Positions 48,145-59,400 of a stretch of 64,000 bases of DNA are shown piece after piece. A model generated the notes under the pieces. It saw only the letters and a program-made list of their open reading frames with translations, ran no database searches and was not told where the DNA came from. The translations under genes and the position numbers were made by a program. Within the stretch, counting starts at the first letter, position 1, and each line of letters begins with the position of its first letter. This stretch comes from Paramacrobiotus metropolitanus (lineage: Eukaryota; Tardigrada; Eutardigrada; Parachela; Macrobiotidae): contig NW_026570240.1 of the NCBI RefSeq assembly GCF_019649055.1, positions 620,001-684,000 of the forward strand, in the 5' to 3' direction.

Positions 48145-51100
48145 ATGGAAAGCAGTCCTTCTGTAGCGCTGGACCATGGTTCCGTAGCCGTTGAAGCCAT
48201 CAGTTCAGTGGAAAACAGTGCGTCGCTTGCAACTCTTCCCGCGAAGGCGGCAAAACGTAAACGAGGCGCTCGCCAGGCTGCCCCGGTCACGATGAATCTG
48301 CGATCTCGGAAGTATTTGGTATCCGTTAAAGAAACTGCTGAAAGCCAGAGCGTGCAGCCTTCGACTTCAACTGGGAGCACTGTGAGTAGAGCGATGCTTT
48401 CTGTCTAATCTGGCCTGCGATTACTATTTTACATTTTTTCGGAAATTGGTTTCAGAAGAATGAAGCGTATGCGCACACAAAAGTGGAGAACGCTTCGCCT
48501 TTGAGCCACTGTAAAATGGAAGATGCGAGGTTGGCCGAGGTATGGGTTATTGATTGGTTTTCAGTTCTAATCAGACTTGTAAAGCGCTCCGAGTTGATTT
48601 GCATTTTATGTACACCGGTTATGTTCTTGTTTTATCAATATTTTAAGCGTTTTGCCGCGTGCTTCCGGTTGTTTGAGTTCGATAAGGGATAAGATTTTCT
48701 GCTGTAGAAGAATGTTGATGGATCTGCTGAACCCGATGACGAGAACGCCAAAGGCGAACTCTGCTTGCATAGTAATCCTGAAAATAATGCGCAGTCTGGG
48801 ACAGCTGAGCAGGTGCGACTCATAAGGGCAGTTTCACATTGACCGCCGGCTTTGAACAAAATATTCAACAGTTGATCGAAGAACACTGAAGTTTCCGTTC
48901 TATCTTCAGACATGTCTCGGAGCACTTGCGGAAAACGAAAGCCTGCGTGGCGACACAACCGACACTGCCCAGAACTGTAAACCTTGTTCAGGATATACGG
49001 ATGTTCCATTGGGGAATGCTGGCGTGAATGCAGTCTTTATCAGTGAAGTGAGGGCGAGTCATGTGATTTTAGCAGGGTAATTGTTAAGCTGTTTTTGGCT
49101 GTTGGCAGGATGAACCGAAAGATACCCCACCGGAACATATGTCAGTTAACCGAGAAGCTCCCGACGCAGAGGACGCTCCCCAGATTGTGCGGCGTTTGCG
49201 GCGGCGGTCTATTTATGCTCCTTTGGTAAGGTTATCACCTGGATGCGCTAGAAAGTTGTGCAGTTAATTTTCATGATATCATTAGTTTGCGAAAACCTTT
49301 ACAAATGGCCGGAAAAAGCGCGACAACGATCGAGCTAAATCTTCGTCTTCGGACGGAACGCTGTCTGGTAGTGCTAGTCCTGTTCCAAGTGGACCGTCAT
49401 CTGGAGAGACGAGCAATGAGTTGAAAGCTTCGTTGAGTAGCCCAGGTCGAATCGTCAAGCGTCGACCAAGTCTGAGCAATGTTAATCAAAATGTGAGGTT
49501 CTGTGGCTTCTGCATGTGCTACGAGATGTGCTGCTTGTCCTTCGTGTAAACTTTTGTTGCTTTCTGTGAAGAATGATGTTTCATTACTATTTGAACCTAC
49601 TTTTTCAGATAATGCATATATTATATTTATAGCATCACTTTACACACAAGTGAAGTTTTAATTAAATTGCGGTGTCTCTGATGTATGTATTATAGATTCG
49701 TGCTGAAATAGCAGAGAAGAATTGCGAGGACAAACCTGTTGATCACAGTGTGGATGTTGGAACTCCGCAGAGCAGCGATGTTGCTGGATGTTCAGTTGAA
49801 TCTGACCTCTTATCGGAAACAGTGCCAGCAAAGAAAATACGGAGCCGGAGACGGTTAACGTAAGCGCATTTAAATGTGTACTTCGAGATAAGTTTCGAGA
49901 TACGAAGTATATTGTGCAAATTAGTCCAGCTTAACGTACGAATTTAAGGTATTTAAAAGCGAAATTCCCGGCGGGAATGATGACCCATTCTGGTTGTGGA
50001 TCTAGGATCTCATCACCGGAAGTTGCTGGAAGAGTACTGCGTAAAAGAAAGGCTGCATCGCCCGAAGAAACACACAATGATTTAGTAGTATCGGCTTGTG
50101 GTCCTATTCGTGATTTCGAATTTACTGGCTCTTCAGCTTCGTTGACCTTGAGTTCTTCTTCAACGGATCTCTTGGATCATACATCTGGACCCCGCGGAAT
50201 TTTAAAACGACAAGAACATCCCCACAAACATCGACGATTGGCTTTTATCGACGAATCTGCTGAAGATCGCGAAGTATTTTTAGCCTTTTTGTTCTTTAAT
50301 GTTTCTCCAGAGCAGTGAATTTTCTTTTTGCTTAATGAAACAGAGGCTGGCTCAAGATCGTCGAGTGGAGGTCGAAGCAAACGTTGATGAAGCACCTATC
50401 CCGCATTTATTACCGCTGTGCCCGAGCACCCTTGCCACGGCTCAGTCACAAGAGGCCAAATTAAGAGTGTCAAATTTCCGTGTTTTGTCCTGGAATATAG
50501 CTGGACTAAGTGCATTTTTGCAGGTTGTACTTCTCAGGTGCTTTATCTTGTTATGGAACCAATTTTTAACTGAATGTTTTGAATAGAAAAACACGTGGCG
50601 AGAAATCAACGCCTATCTTCCAGATGTCATTTGCCTTCAGGAAACCAAAATTCAAAGTAATGAATTGTTGGAAGGTCTGGGCGTGGACGTTGGGACATCC
50701 TGCGCTTACTGGCACCAGAGTGTTGTCAAGGGGCATGCGGGCGTTGCATTGTTATCAAAATTCAAACCGATTAATGTGCTTTATGGATTTCCTCGTAAGA
50801 TCCACTTTGAGATGTTGGCTGGGCATTCCATTTAAAAATTAATTTTTCCAGGATCTAATGGACGCACATTTTCTGAAAAGGGACATGTCATCACGGCTGA
50901 ATACGACAGAATGTTTGTGGTGAACGCATGTACGTTTCAACTCTGTAGTTTTGAATGCGTGAAAGAATGACTTTTTTTTATAATGGGCGTCCTTGACTTT
51001 ACTTACTGATGGGTTTGTTACAGAGTTAGGGTTATTGTTGTCCGTTGATTTTATTACGTATTTTTTACTGCAGACTGATATGAAGCAACGGTTGCACTAT

Positions 51101-51778
51101 CTTTAGATGTCCCGAATTCCTCCATGAAGTTGAAGAATTTGGAAGAACGTTTGGCTTGGGATGTTGATTTTCGGGGGTTTTTGGCCGAACTGCAAACTCG
51201 CAAGCCGGTGATTGTAGCCGGTGATCTCAACTGCGCTCGTTTGGACATTGATCTAACTTACCCCACAAAGAATCACAAAAATCCTGGATTTACGGAGCAA
51301 GAGCGACATAGCCTGGCTCATACGATGGATGAACTGAGACTAATTGATGTTTACCGACACATTTACCCAGAAGAAACCGGAGCTTACACGTTTTGGAGTA
51401 ACCGCTCTAACGCTCGAAGCAAAAACATTGGGTGGTAATTATTGGCCGCAAACATAACACGCTCATTTTGCCGAAAAATTCTCTTATCACGAATGTTGTA
51501 GGCGTTTGGATTATTTTCTATTATCCACCGCTTTGAGGGAATCCATTTGCGGCGTTAAACACTTCACGTGAGTCCGTAAATTTCAAACTCCAAAATTCTC
51601 GAAGCATTCGCTTATCTTTCTAAACTGAACATTTTTATGCGAGCTCGGAGCATCTACATCTCAACAAACGCTCCACTGGAAAAGCATAGTTTGAGTTTAA
51701 TTGAAATTAATTCTTTTTTATAGAACGATTGGAGGAAGTGACCATTGTCCAATAATGTTGTATCTCAACTTTCCCTAG
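48145..51778 (+). CDS. APEX1: AP endonuclease (ExoIII/APE1 family) with long disordered N-terminal extension
   Basis: Fourteen exons: 48145..48381, 48456..48539, 48708..48812, 48910..49047, 49109..49225, 49286..49492, 49696..49859, 49949..50273, 50344..50523, 50587..50794, 50852..50929, 51107..51434, 51502..51567, 51724..51778. They give about 763 residues. It cleaves DNA 5' to abasic sites, the step after UNG. The catalytic domain starts near residue 500: RVLSWNIAGL (Asn510), VICLQETK (Glu538), VVNAYVPNSS, IVAGDLNCARLDIDL (Asp654, Asn656), [29 protein letters not shown] (Asp727) and SDHCPIMLYL (His753). The first ~500 residues are Ser/Glu/Lys-rich and low-complexity with basic patches (AAKRKRGARQ, RRLRRRS, KIRSRRR, RVLRKRK), suggesting nuclear localisation and DNA or protein contacts. 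Human APE1 has only ~60 such residues. Drosophila Rrp1 has a comparable extension. The first six introns are all phase 0. Confidence 0.93.
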
Positions 51779-52000
51779 AGCGAAATGCAATCTCGCCTGC
51801 CGAAATTGACCTTTTTTGGGTCTAGCTTTCTGTATATGAAAAAGCCTACAGTTGTTGTCTGTTGAGATCTTCCTGGGTCGCATTACTTACTTACTTTACG
51901 CCTAAGTATCTGAAATTCATTTTTTCGTTTTTTGAAGATGTGAATGGATAAATAGTATGCCGTGTTAGTCGTTTCAGTATTGCTTGTGAATTGGACCAAA

Positions 52001-52606
52001 TTAGGGGCAGTCGATTGCCTCAACCGTGTATGGCTGCAGCGGGCGGTTGTCAGGCGACAGCAAAACGCCATTCTATGCTATAAAATTGGTCGCCTCGTCG
52101 TTACTTTCTCCATTGACTCCTGTGTTAAACTCAGACACTTGCACCTCGTTCATTTCTCAAAAGAGTTACCTAACCGATATCTTAAAAGATAGGGAAAAAA
52201 TAAAGACGATTTTTGAAACCAAAAAAGGTGCTATTGAAAGCAAATCAGACAATATAGAGCCATTAGGGATTTCTCGTAGACAAAGCACTGAATGCCTGGT
52301 CAGGGTTGTACGCAGAGATCCTATACTATGTCTACGAGAACCTGAAATGGGAACATCTTGGCTTAATCGCCATCAATGGCACCTTGTTTGGTATCGAAAA
52401 ATGTCTTAATTTTTTCTCAATCTTTGGAGATATCGGTTGCATGGTTTCATTTAGAAATCCGTAAGACACAAGTCACACAAGTCGATGAGCTTAACGTATA
52501 AGTCTATGGGATGAAACACTGTGAGGCGACCAATTTCATAGCATTGCACGCTGTTTTGCCAGCCGCCCAGGGAGGCGTACACGGTTGAGGCAATCGACTG
52601 CCCTTA
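52001..52606. mobile_element. 606-bp foldback (hairpin) element, MITE-like
   Basis: The outer ends TTAGGGGCAGTCGATTGCCT and its reverse complement at the other end are near identical for about 30 bp. The reverse-complement match continues along the whole length: ATGCTATAAAATTGGTCGCC/GGCGACCAATTTCATAGCAT, ACCGATATCTTAAAAGATAG against CAATCTTTGGAGATATCGGT, CTCGTAGAC/GTCTACGAG. The arms are 52001-~52300 and ~52306-52606, with roughly 75-85 percent symmetry and a short centre. No transposase frame is present. Target duplication is unclear in the AT-rich flanks (AAATTA versus TTAATT). Confidence 0.8.
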
Positions 52607-53066
52607 ATTGAATCAATAAGTATACGACTATGCATTGTCTTTATGCAGAAGCTCGTATGACAACGAAATTTAGCATATCAAACGTGACCATCCCGGCGTT
52701 TGATAACAGCCAGAGTACTCGCGGTCACCTTTCGATGTATGATGTACCGACTACAGAGTAGAACAAGTCCTTTAATGTCTCAAGTCAAGGCTTCGAAGTA
52801 TCTTCAATTCAAAGGCAGAGCTGTAAACTAGTATGCCTGTATGCAAACCGTATTCCATCGTCGCATTAAGCAAAAACTGAAGGGTAAGTACTTATAAGAA
52901 CGCGAGTTTCCAGCCGCAATGAAATTATGAACATGCCATTCTTATGAACATATTTGTACCACTAGTTTACCACATAAACCATCGCAAAAATCCTCGCACG
53001 AAAAAGGTATCTGAACAACATTTCTAACGAAATATGCTAATGGAATATCAAATTAGTGCATAACAT
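52607..53066. other. Intergenic, no gene seen
   Basis: This is the flank between the foldback element and the ferritin stop codon. It contains the likely ferritin 3'UTR. Confidence 0.4.
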
Positions 53067-55369
53067 TTATGCAGATCCACCATCCAGAGTTTCATGGTCA
53101 AACTGATATTCGCCCAAGCCAGGTCCAACCCGTTTCAGATTGGTAACATACTCCGAGATCTCCTTGATTGACTTCACTTGCTCCTCAAGGTACTCGGTTT
53201 CAATGAAGTCGCACATCTGTAAATAAAGTTCAGATTTCGCTTTGTTTCAAAAGCAACTCATCAGGACGCTAAAAGGTAACAGCTGCTGCACAGCAGAACA
53301 ATTCCAGCTAATGTTTTCAAAAAACAACAATAAGAGGCTTTCAAAGGGTTATCCTTTGAATTTTTAAAGATCAGACTCAGCAACCTGGAGCTCCATTCGT
53401 GAACTGCATAATCTTGCAACGAAATGCAGACAAGAATTGATAAACAGGTTTTTGCCTTTAAGTACCAGTAACTACCAAAGTCCAAAATTCAGCGATACAA
53501 AATCAAGATAAAACAGAACCGACACTTCGGTTTCCACATGCAAAAACTGTTAGAATTCACTTGCTTGTTTTTCCTATGCAAGCCACATAGACACCACGCG
53601 TTACTTTGTGGAAACCAAATAATACAATACGCAAAAATTATTGGCCAGAACAGCAGTTACACAATACACATGTTAGAATATAAATTTCCAAGATTACAAG
53701 TCTTTTGATACGGGCTCGAATTTAGAATTTCCATTAAAATACCATAAATTAAATTTTATTCTTTAGACTATCTTATTATTATACCCAATCCTAAAATGAC
53801 CTAACAAACATTACATTAACAATGTGAATTCCAGATAACAAAAAATTCATTTTCAATACCCAAAAAGCATGAGAAATGAAGTCAGCAAGATCTTCATAAG
53901 CGGCCGAATTCCTCAAATGTCCGTATTTAAAGATTGAAACACCAGAGAAATAAATAGGCGTCCGTCACAAGAAATATTCTGAACTAGTGACCATTATGCC
54001 GTTATGCTATCGTATTAAGATTAATGTTTTTTATAGTTCACTGGCAGCTATTAAATCGACACCGCATCTTTCTGTAATGAATTGATACCTGTGGATCGCC
54101 GTGTTTGTTAGCAATGCTGTGCACTTCCAGCAAAGCCGTATTCACGTTCTTCTCCAGCTGCAATGCTGCAGACATCGCATCCAAACCACTTCCCCATTCA
54201 TCGCGTTCAGGTTTCTGAAATCAGCCAGTGTCATTTCTGGGAATGAGACAAATGTGCCTTCAACGAACAGTAGTCGTAAATAACAAGTTTCAAAGCGTAA
54301 ATACGGTAACGACTTGAAGGGCACAATCCTTGCACTGATTTACTGACTGGTATTTGTGAACCAGAACAAACAAAACCGACAGCATAATAAACGGAAGGTT
54401 CTCAGTTAGACATAATTGTAATCACCAATTTCCTTATCTTTAATTGTACTACAATAACGATAACACAAATAATCGTACACTAGTGCACCACTTCAACAAC
54501 CTGTAATTGCTTTCTCAGTGCAAACAAGTAATATTACCAATTTTAGCAAAAACATAGGTACAGTAATGTTAGCAACTACAAATTATACAGCACAGCCTCA
54601 TATTAGATAGCCTATCAATGACTGATATCTGTTTCTTCACATCTGCATAGAAAAATTTTCGAAGCAACTTCGGCTTATTAAGCATCAACCAATAAAAGCG
54701 GCCTAATCACAGAAAATTGTCTATCGATTGTACTGTGCTGTCAGTGACTTACTAAAATATAATAAGTACGTAAATAAAAATTAAAGGGCACCCTTGCATG
54801 AACTCATGAAATAACTATCTAGGATACCAATCTAGCAGTCATAAAGCCTGAAGCCTAAACCGTTAATTACACGGGTAAGAAAGTAACCTTGATGTCCGCC
54901 AGAACGATTCTTCCACCGCGCATATTCTGGTACTTCATCAATTTCTCAGCATGTTCCCGTTCGTCATGGCTCTGTTTCATGAAGAACTTCGCGAATCCCT
55001 TCAGGGCTACGTCATCCCGATCAAAATATGCAGCCTACGATTACGAAAAGCCAACTGGTAAAGCGGCAACTGATAGTTGGCATTAGCCAATCGCCTGAAG
55101 CGTGTCTGTATAGTTATTTTTATGGTGTCCAGTCTTCCAGAAACCCACCATGGAAAGGTAGGTGTACGAAGCGTACAGTTCCATATTGATCTGTCGGTTG
55201 ATGGCGGCCTACAAAAAGCCGTTCTTTTAGCATAAAACAACACTTGTAACAGAGTGCTCGTTAAGTGTTGACGAAAACCGATCTGACTGATTTATGGGAA
55301 ACACAAACGTACTTCGCTTTCTGCATGGTAGTTTTGGCGGACCGCACTAACGTTTCCTGGATTGGCCAT
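53067..55369 (-). CDS. FTH: Ferritin, H-type subunit
   Basis: Exons (minus order): 55369..55313, 55208..55149, 55034..54888, 54214..54089, 53216..53067. They give 179 residues, normal for a cytosolic ferritin. There is no signal peptide ([15 protein letters not shown]). It assembles into 24-mers that oxidise and store iron. The ferroxidase ligands are all present: Glu29 and Tyr36 ([12 protein letters not shown]), Glu64 and His67 ([13 protein letters not shown]), Glu109 ([15 protein letters not shown]) and Gln143 ([11 protein letters not shown]). So it is an active H-type chain. [18 protein letters not shown] and [14 protein letters not shown] are classic. No iron-responsive element with a CAGTGN loop was found just upstream, but a 5' non-coding exon may lie further away. 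Introns are unusually long for this window (0.67-0.87 kb for the last two). Confidence 0.97.
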
Positions 55370-56126
55370 CTTTGGGAATCGCAGCACGCTAAAGAGGAAA
55401 TACTAGGAGTTTAATAATCGGAAAAACTTCTACCAGTTTAGTAAATCTAGCACGAAAGCAAGAAACTATCGCGAAAGAGTTTTCATGAATTATGAGTAAC
55501 TGCAGAGTACAGACTACAGTAAATAACGTTTGTGAAAGGCGAAGTCGGCTGACGGAGCACGTAAGTACAGAATTTTGGGTACGCTCCATGGATGACACGT
55601 ACCGTACCCGGAATGTGCGCATGCGTTGCCTGTACGCGGCACACGTCATACTACGAATACATATTTAAAGTAAATATTTTATTAATTGGCGGTATACAAA
55701 GGCACAATTTTTCTATCATAATAAAGACGTACTAAGCTAAATCAATAAAAACTTAACTGATTGTGAAAAATAAATTCAGTTACTTAAGTACTGCAGCTAG
55801 TAACTACATACAGATACGATAGAAAAGCACGTAAAAGCACTAATTAACAGTAAGTAATGTTTTACAGCAGTTTTCATCTGATGGTTAAAAATACCTTCAA
55901 GGCCGTATCTAAAATTGGTGAATAGTCATGAATTCGATAAAGTGAATTACAGATACACTTGGAAAAGAGACGTCAACAATAAGTACTTATTCGAACGTCC
56001 GAGTATTTCTACAGCTTATGTAACTCACTTTTGTTAAATGTGACTTGAACTTATTAACCGTAAGTCTTGTTCTCGCCCGGCAGTGTGTTGTTTAATTAAA
56101 AGAACCAAATATTTCTAGTCAAATTT

Positions 56127-56161
56127 TGCCGCTAACATAACCTCCCTGCCGCTAACATAAC
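56127..56161. repeat. 2 copies of TGCCGCTAACATAAC
   Basis: Identical 15-bp copies at 56127-56141 and 56147-56161 (period 20). Confidence 0.9.
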
Positions 56162-56281
56162 TTGTCTACTAAAGAATGGTTTAAAGAGTGAGAAAATATA
56201 ACCTAATTATCAGGATTTTTGCTTGCACGTGTACGAGTGTACGTGTCCAGGAAAAAAATTAAAAACTTTGAGGTATCAAAG

Positions 56282-56329
56282 CAGTAAAATTGTAAACCAG
56301 TAAAATTGTAAAGCAGTAAAACTGTAAAC
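56282..56329. repeat. 3 copies of a 16-bp tandem repeat
   Basis: CAGTAAAATTGTAAAC (56282), CAGTAAAATTGTAAAG (56298) and CAGTAAAACTGTAAAC (56314). Confidence 0.9.
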
Positions 56330-56735
56330 CGGTTTTAAATTTAAAGGTGTATAGTACTTATATTATCATGATTATAACGTTGTAATTACTGTTCAAATGT
56401 ACATTAACACATATAACGCGTGCGTCGTGGTGTAAACTGCAACATGAATTAATTAATTACCTAATGATGTATAAAATTAATTGTTCTCCCTGAGAGCCAT
56501 GATAGATTTAAAATAGCAAAATTCTGTTTAATTTCAAAATAAAACTGTAAAACACTTATGGTTAGAGTAGGTAATCCAGGCTATAAAACATCCAACTAGA
56601 CAGCTTACTGTTCAGTACCTACAGTACTTACCTTTCTAATTTGGATAAACTAGCCTGCAGTTAGTAAAAAGTAATACTCTGCCATTGATCTCCGTCAACA
56701 CCAGAGTTCTGTTTGTTAAACCATTTTCCACATAT

Positions 56736-56795
56736 ACATTTTTGGGTAGATTATCTGCAGTCGAGACATTTTTGGGTAAATTATCAGCAGTCGTG
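56736..56795. repeat. 2 copies of a 30-bp tandem repeat
   Basis: Two adjacent 30-bp units beginning ACATTTTTGGGTA and ending GCAGTCGAG/GCAGTCGTG, with three mismatches. Confidence 0.9.
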
Positions 56796-57253
56796 TTGGA
56801 TAATCAGGCGACCGGCGACCACTGCCAACCACGACCAGTGAGAAAGGAACTCGCCCCTACTGTGCAGACCAACACTGCACCAGCCTTTTAGAGCCCAAAG
56901 AAGTTGCCGACCAAAGAAACTTTGCTCTTCCATTTTTTATATGGAGCAAATATCTATATTATAATACATACAGATGCATATCAACTTCATAGTAAATCAT
57001 GTGCATGCAATACAACATTAAATTTTGTGAATTATGAATTATTAATATGTATAGTTAATCATGAACGATTTTGTTTATAAAACTCAGCGGCGGCCATTGG
57101 TCGCACAAAATAGCCTATGGTGCAAAAACCACGTAATTGTACAAACATATGGTGCTGAAATTGTGGAATATGCGGTTCATGATATCAGAAATAATTATCG
57201 AGCATGACTAAGCCTTTCCATTTTCAGGACTAGCCATGGTTAGAGGACGTTTA

Positions 57254-59400
57254 TTAAACAATAAGCCTGGGAGCCAGGCGATGCTTTCTTTCCGCCGGTG
57301 GAAGTTTCCCTTCTCGTCTTAATTGGCTTTCTAAAAACTCCAAAGTCTCCCGGAAGCCCGGGTTGATTTTCAGGACACGGGCTAATTTGGTAACCCGAAA
57401 CGCTGCCTGCATGTTCAAACGGTGAACCTGCATCAGGTACTGAATCACAGCCACTGCCGACCGGCCTTGTCCACGCACAGAATGCACTAGCACTTTCCTG
57501 CCGCTTCGTCGGATTGCTGTATGAAAATATTCCCCGTTATGCATACTATATGTTTCATCGAGTTACTGTACGCAAACAGATTTATCAAGTTTCAGTTAAT
57601 TATAAATTATAGAAACAGTAAAATAAATTTCCCTGCAGATAATTTATGCATTCAGCCAAATCTTTAGCAGAAAGCCATACGATCTCACATTCAATAAACC
57701 GATTAATTTCGTCGAAGTACAAATGGATGTCCTCCGATTCTTGATTTTTGACGCCGAGGATCAGTTTCGCTCGTTGATGATTGGTGCTAATTGGACAAGT
57801 GCAGGGAATATGGCAAGCCTTTAATTTCCGGACATCAGCGGGCCGAAGATTACTCATATCAACCTAAATAAGTCCGCAAAGCTATGTTTAGGAATGCAAA
57901 GAATTAAATTACCTCAACAAAAAAGCAGGAGTAATATACCGGCAGTTCTATATGCTGTCACGTGCAGTATTTATAAATCATCATCATTACTAGGTGCATT
58001 AACTGTGCTTGCAGCGGCACTTACAATTGCATCAATATTTAATCGACACATCAAATGATCATTGTTTGCAGCGTAAATGTCACCGATGTACAAATAATCC
58101 GTTATCTGCGATAAATTCTGCAACAAAATAACGTTGATTAATAACAGAACTCAGTTAGATCAGACATTTTACAATGAATACGTGTGATAAAAAAACTTGA
58201 CCTCACGCATTGGCATAGCATAATTTTGCGCGTAGAATTGAAATGTTCAATGTTAGCAAAACTGACTATTTGCGTTTGATGAGGAAATAGTTTTTTGAGA
58301 ATTACAGTAATTTTTCGACAGCAGGGCTAACCTCGTCATGGTAAGCAGTTTGGCCAAACTGCAGGAGGGCTTCTTCCGTCCATATTTTCAACGGAGGTTG
58401 CGAGGTCGCCACGGTCGAGGTACTATCATGATCTTCCCACGCAACATATGCTATACTTCCAGACGGTGTGCGGGGTTGTCCAGGGATCCGCGGTGTAATC
58501 GTTCCGATTGACAGTAATGAATTTTCCCTTTGAATGTGAACCTGTATCGATATAGGCGTATTAACCGTTCTTACATAAAATTTGATATAAATGCAAATTA
58601 TTGCAGCCTTTAACATTACTAACCTAATAATTCACAAATGTTTTAAACGTTTTACTACGGTATTGTTCCATGTAAGCAGTAAGCACTAAGATAACACAAA
58701 AGGTCATCCCATCATAGTTACCCCTGCGTTATACGCACGACGTTAACGTACATGCAGACATTCACTTGTCTAGTAAGCATACTGCAGAGGCTAAAATTAT
58801 CAGTTGTGCTGTTGTAATTTACTTGCTACTGCTCCGATATATAGTTTAATTCACGATCAGGTGCAGGCATTCTCGGCACTTGAAGAGCTGATTAATGTTC
58901 TTCACAATATGTATCCCCAATCGCAACAAAATCAACTGTTTTTTGCTTACTCTAACATCCGTGACAGATGCCGATGAATCATCAGGCTGGTCATCCAGTT
59001 CAGATATGTCGTCGCTGCGGGAACGCGTTAGACGATCACGGGTCACAACGAAACTTCGCGAACGCGTAACGTTTTCCGCCACTTCCATTTGATCCACTCC
59101 CAGCTGCGGGCTGCGAAGGCTATTTTTCACCGTCACAAAACTATCGAAAATGGAGGCCCGATGTTGGGGTGCAGCTTTTAGTTTGCCTGAGCCGGTTTTT
59201 CCAGTCGGCCATTCGGAACTGGTACTGGCTGGGCTCAGATGTTTGTTCGATGTAGTGGGATTCTGAGCCGTTAACACATTGGTGGCCGGCGCGGCGGGAA
59301 TTGGCTGCTGCGATCCAGTTGCACCGTTGTGGCCAGCGATATTGTTGGAAGCAGGTATGCCGCCGCTCTTGACAATGGTTGCAGTCGGATACAGGCTCAT
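57254..59400 (-). CDS. Dual-specificity phosphatase-like protein with Cys-to-Ser active site (probable pseudophosphatase)
   Basis: Exons (minus order): 59400..58855, 58541..58332, 58117..58025, 57863..57689, 57516..57254. They give 428 residues with phases closing. The N-terminal ~250 residues are Ser/Thr/Asn-rich and likely disordered, with Arg-Ser patches (RSRSFVVTRDRLTRSRSDD). The DUSP fold begins at ITDYLYIGDIYAANNDHLM (LYLG-type start). It continues through VDMSNLRPADVRKLKACHIP and IHLYFDEINRFIESIRRSGR to KVLVHSVRGQGRSAVAVIQY, then INPGFRETLEFLESQL. In active enzymes the loop is H-C-x5-R-S/T. Here residue 354 is Ser, with His353, Arg360 and Ser361 kept. The codon is TCT. By analogy with STYX-type proteins it would bind phosphoproteins without cleaving them. 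An upstream exon beyond the ATG at 59400 is possible. Confidence 0.82.

Larger units (their letters stand above)
55370..57253. other. Intergenic with short tandem repeats
   Basis: No supported gene. Three repeat patches were noted separately at about 56127, 56282 and 56736. The ferritin promoter and any 5' non-coding exon lie in the left part. Confidence 0.45.

Noticed and set aside
55370-56900. Iron-responsive element expected upstream of ferritin
   Set aside because: No CAGTGN loop with a C bulge and pairing stem was found on the minus strand. One CAGTGG near 56815 has unpaired flanks.
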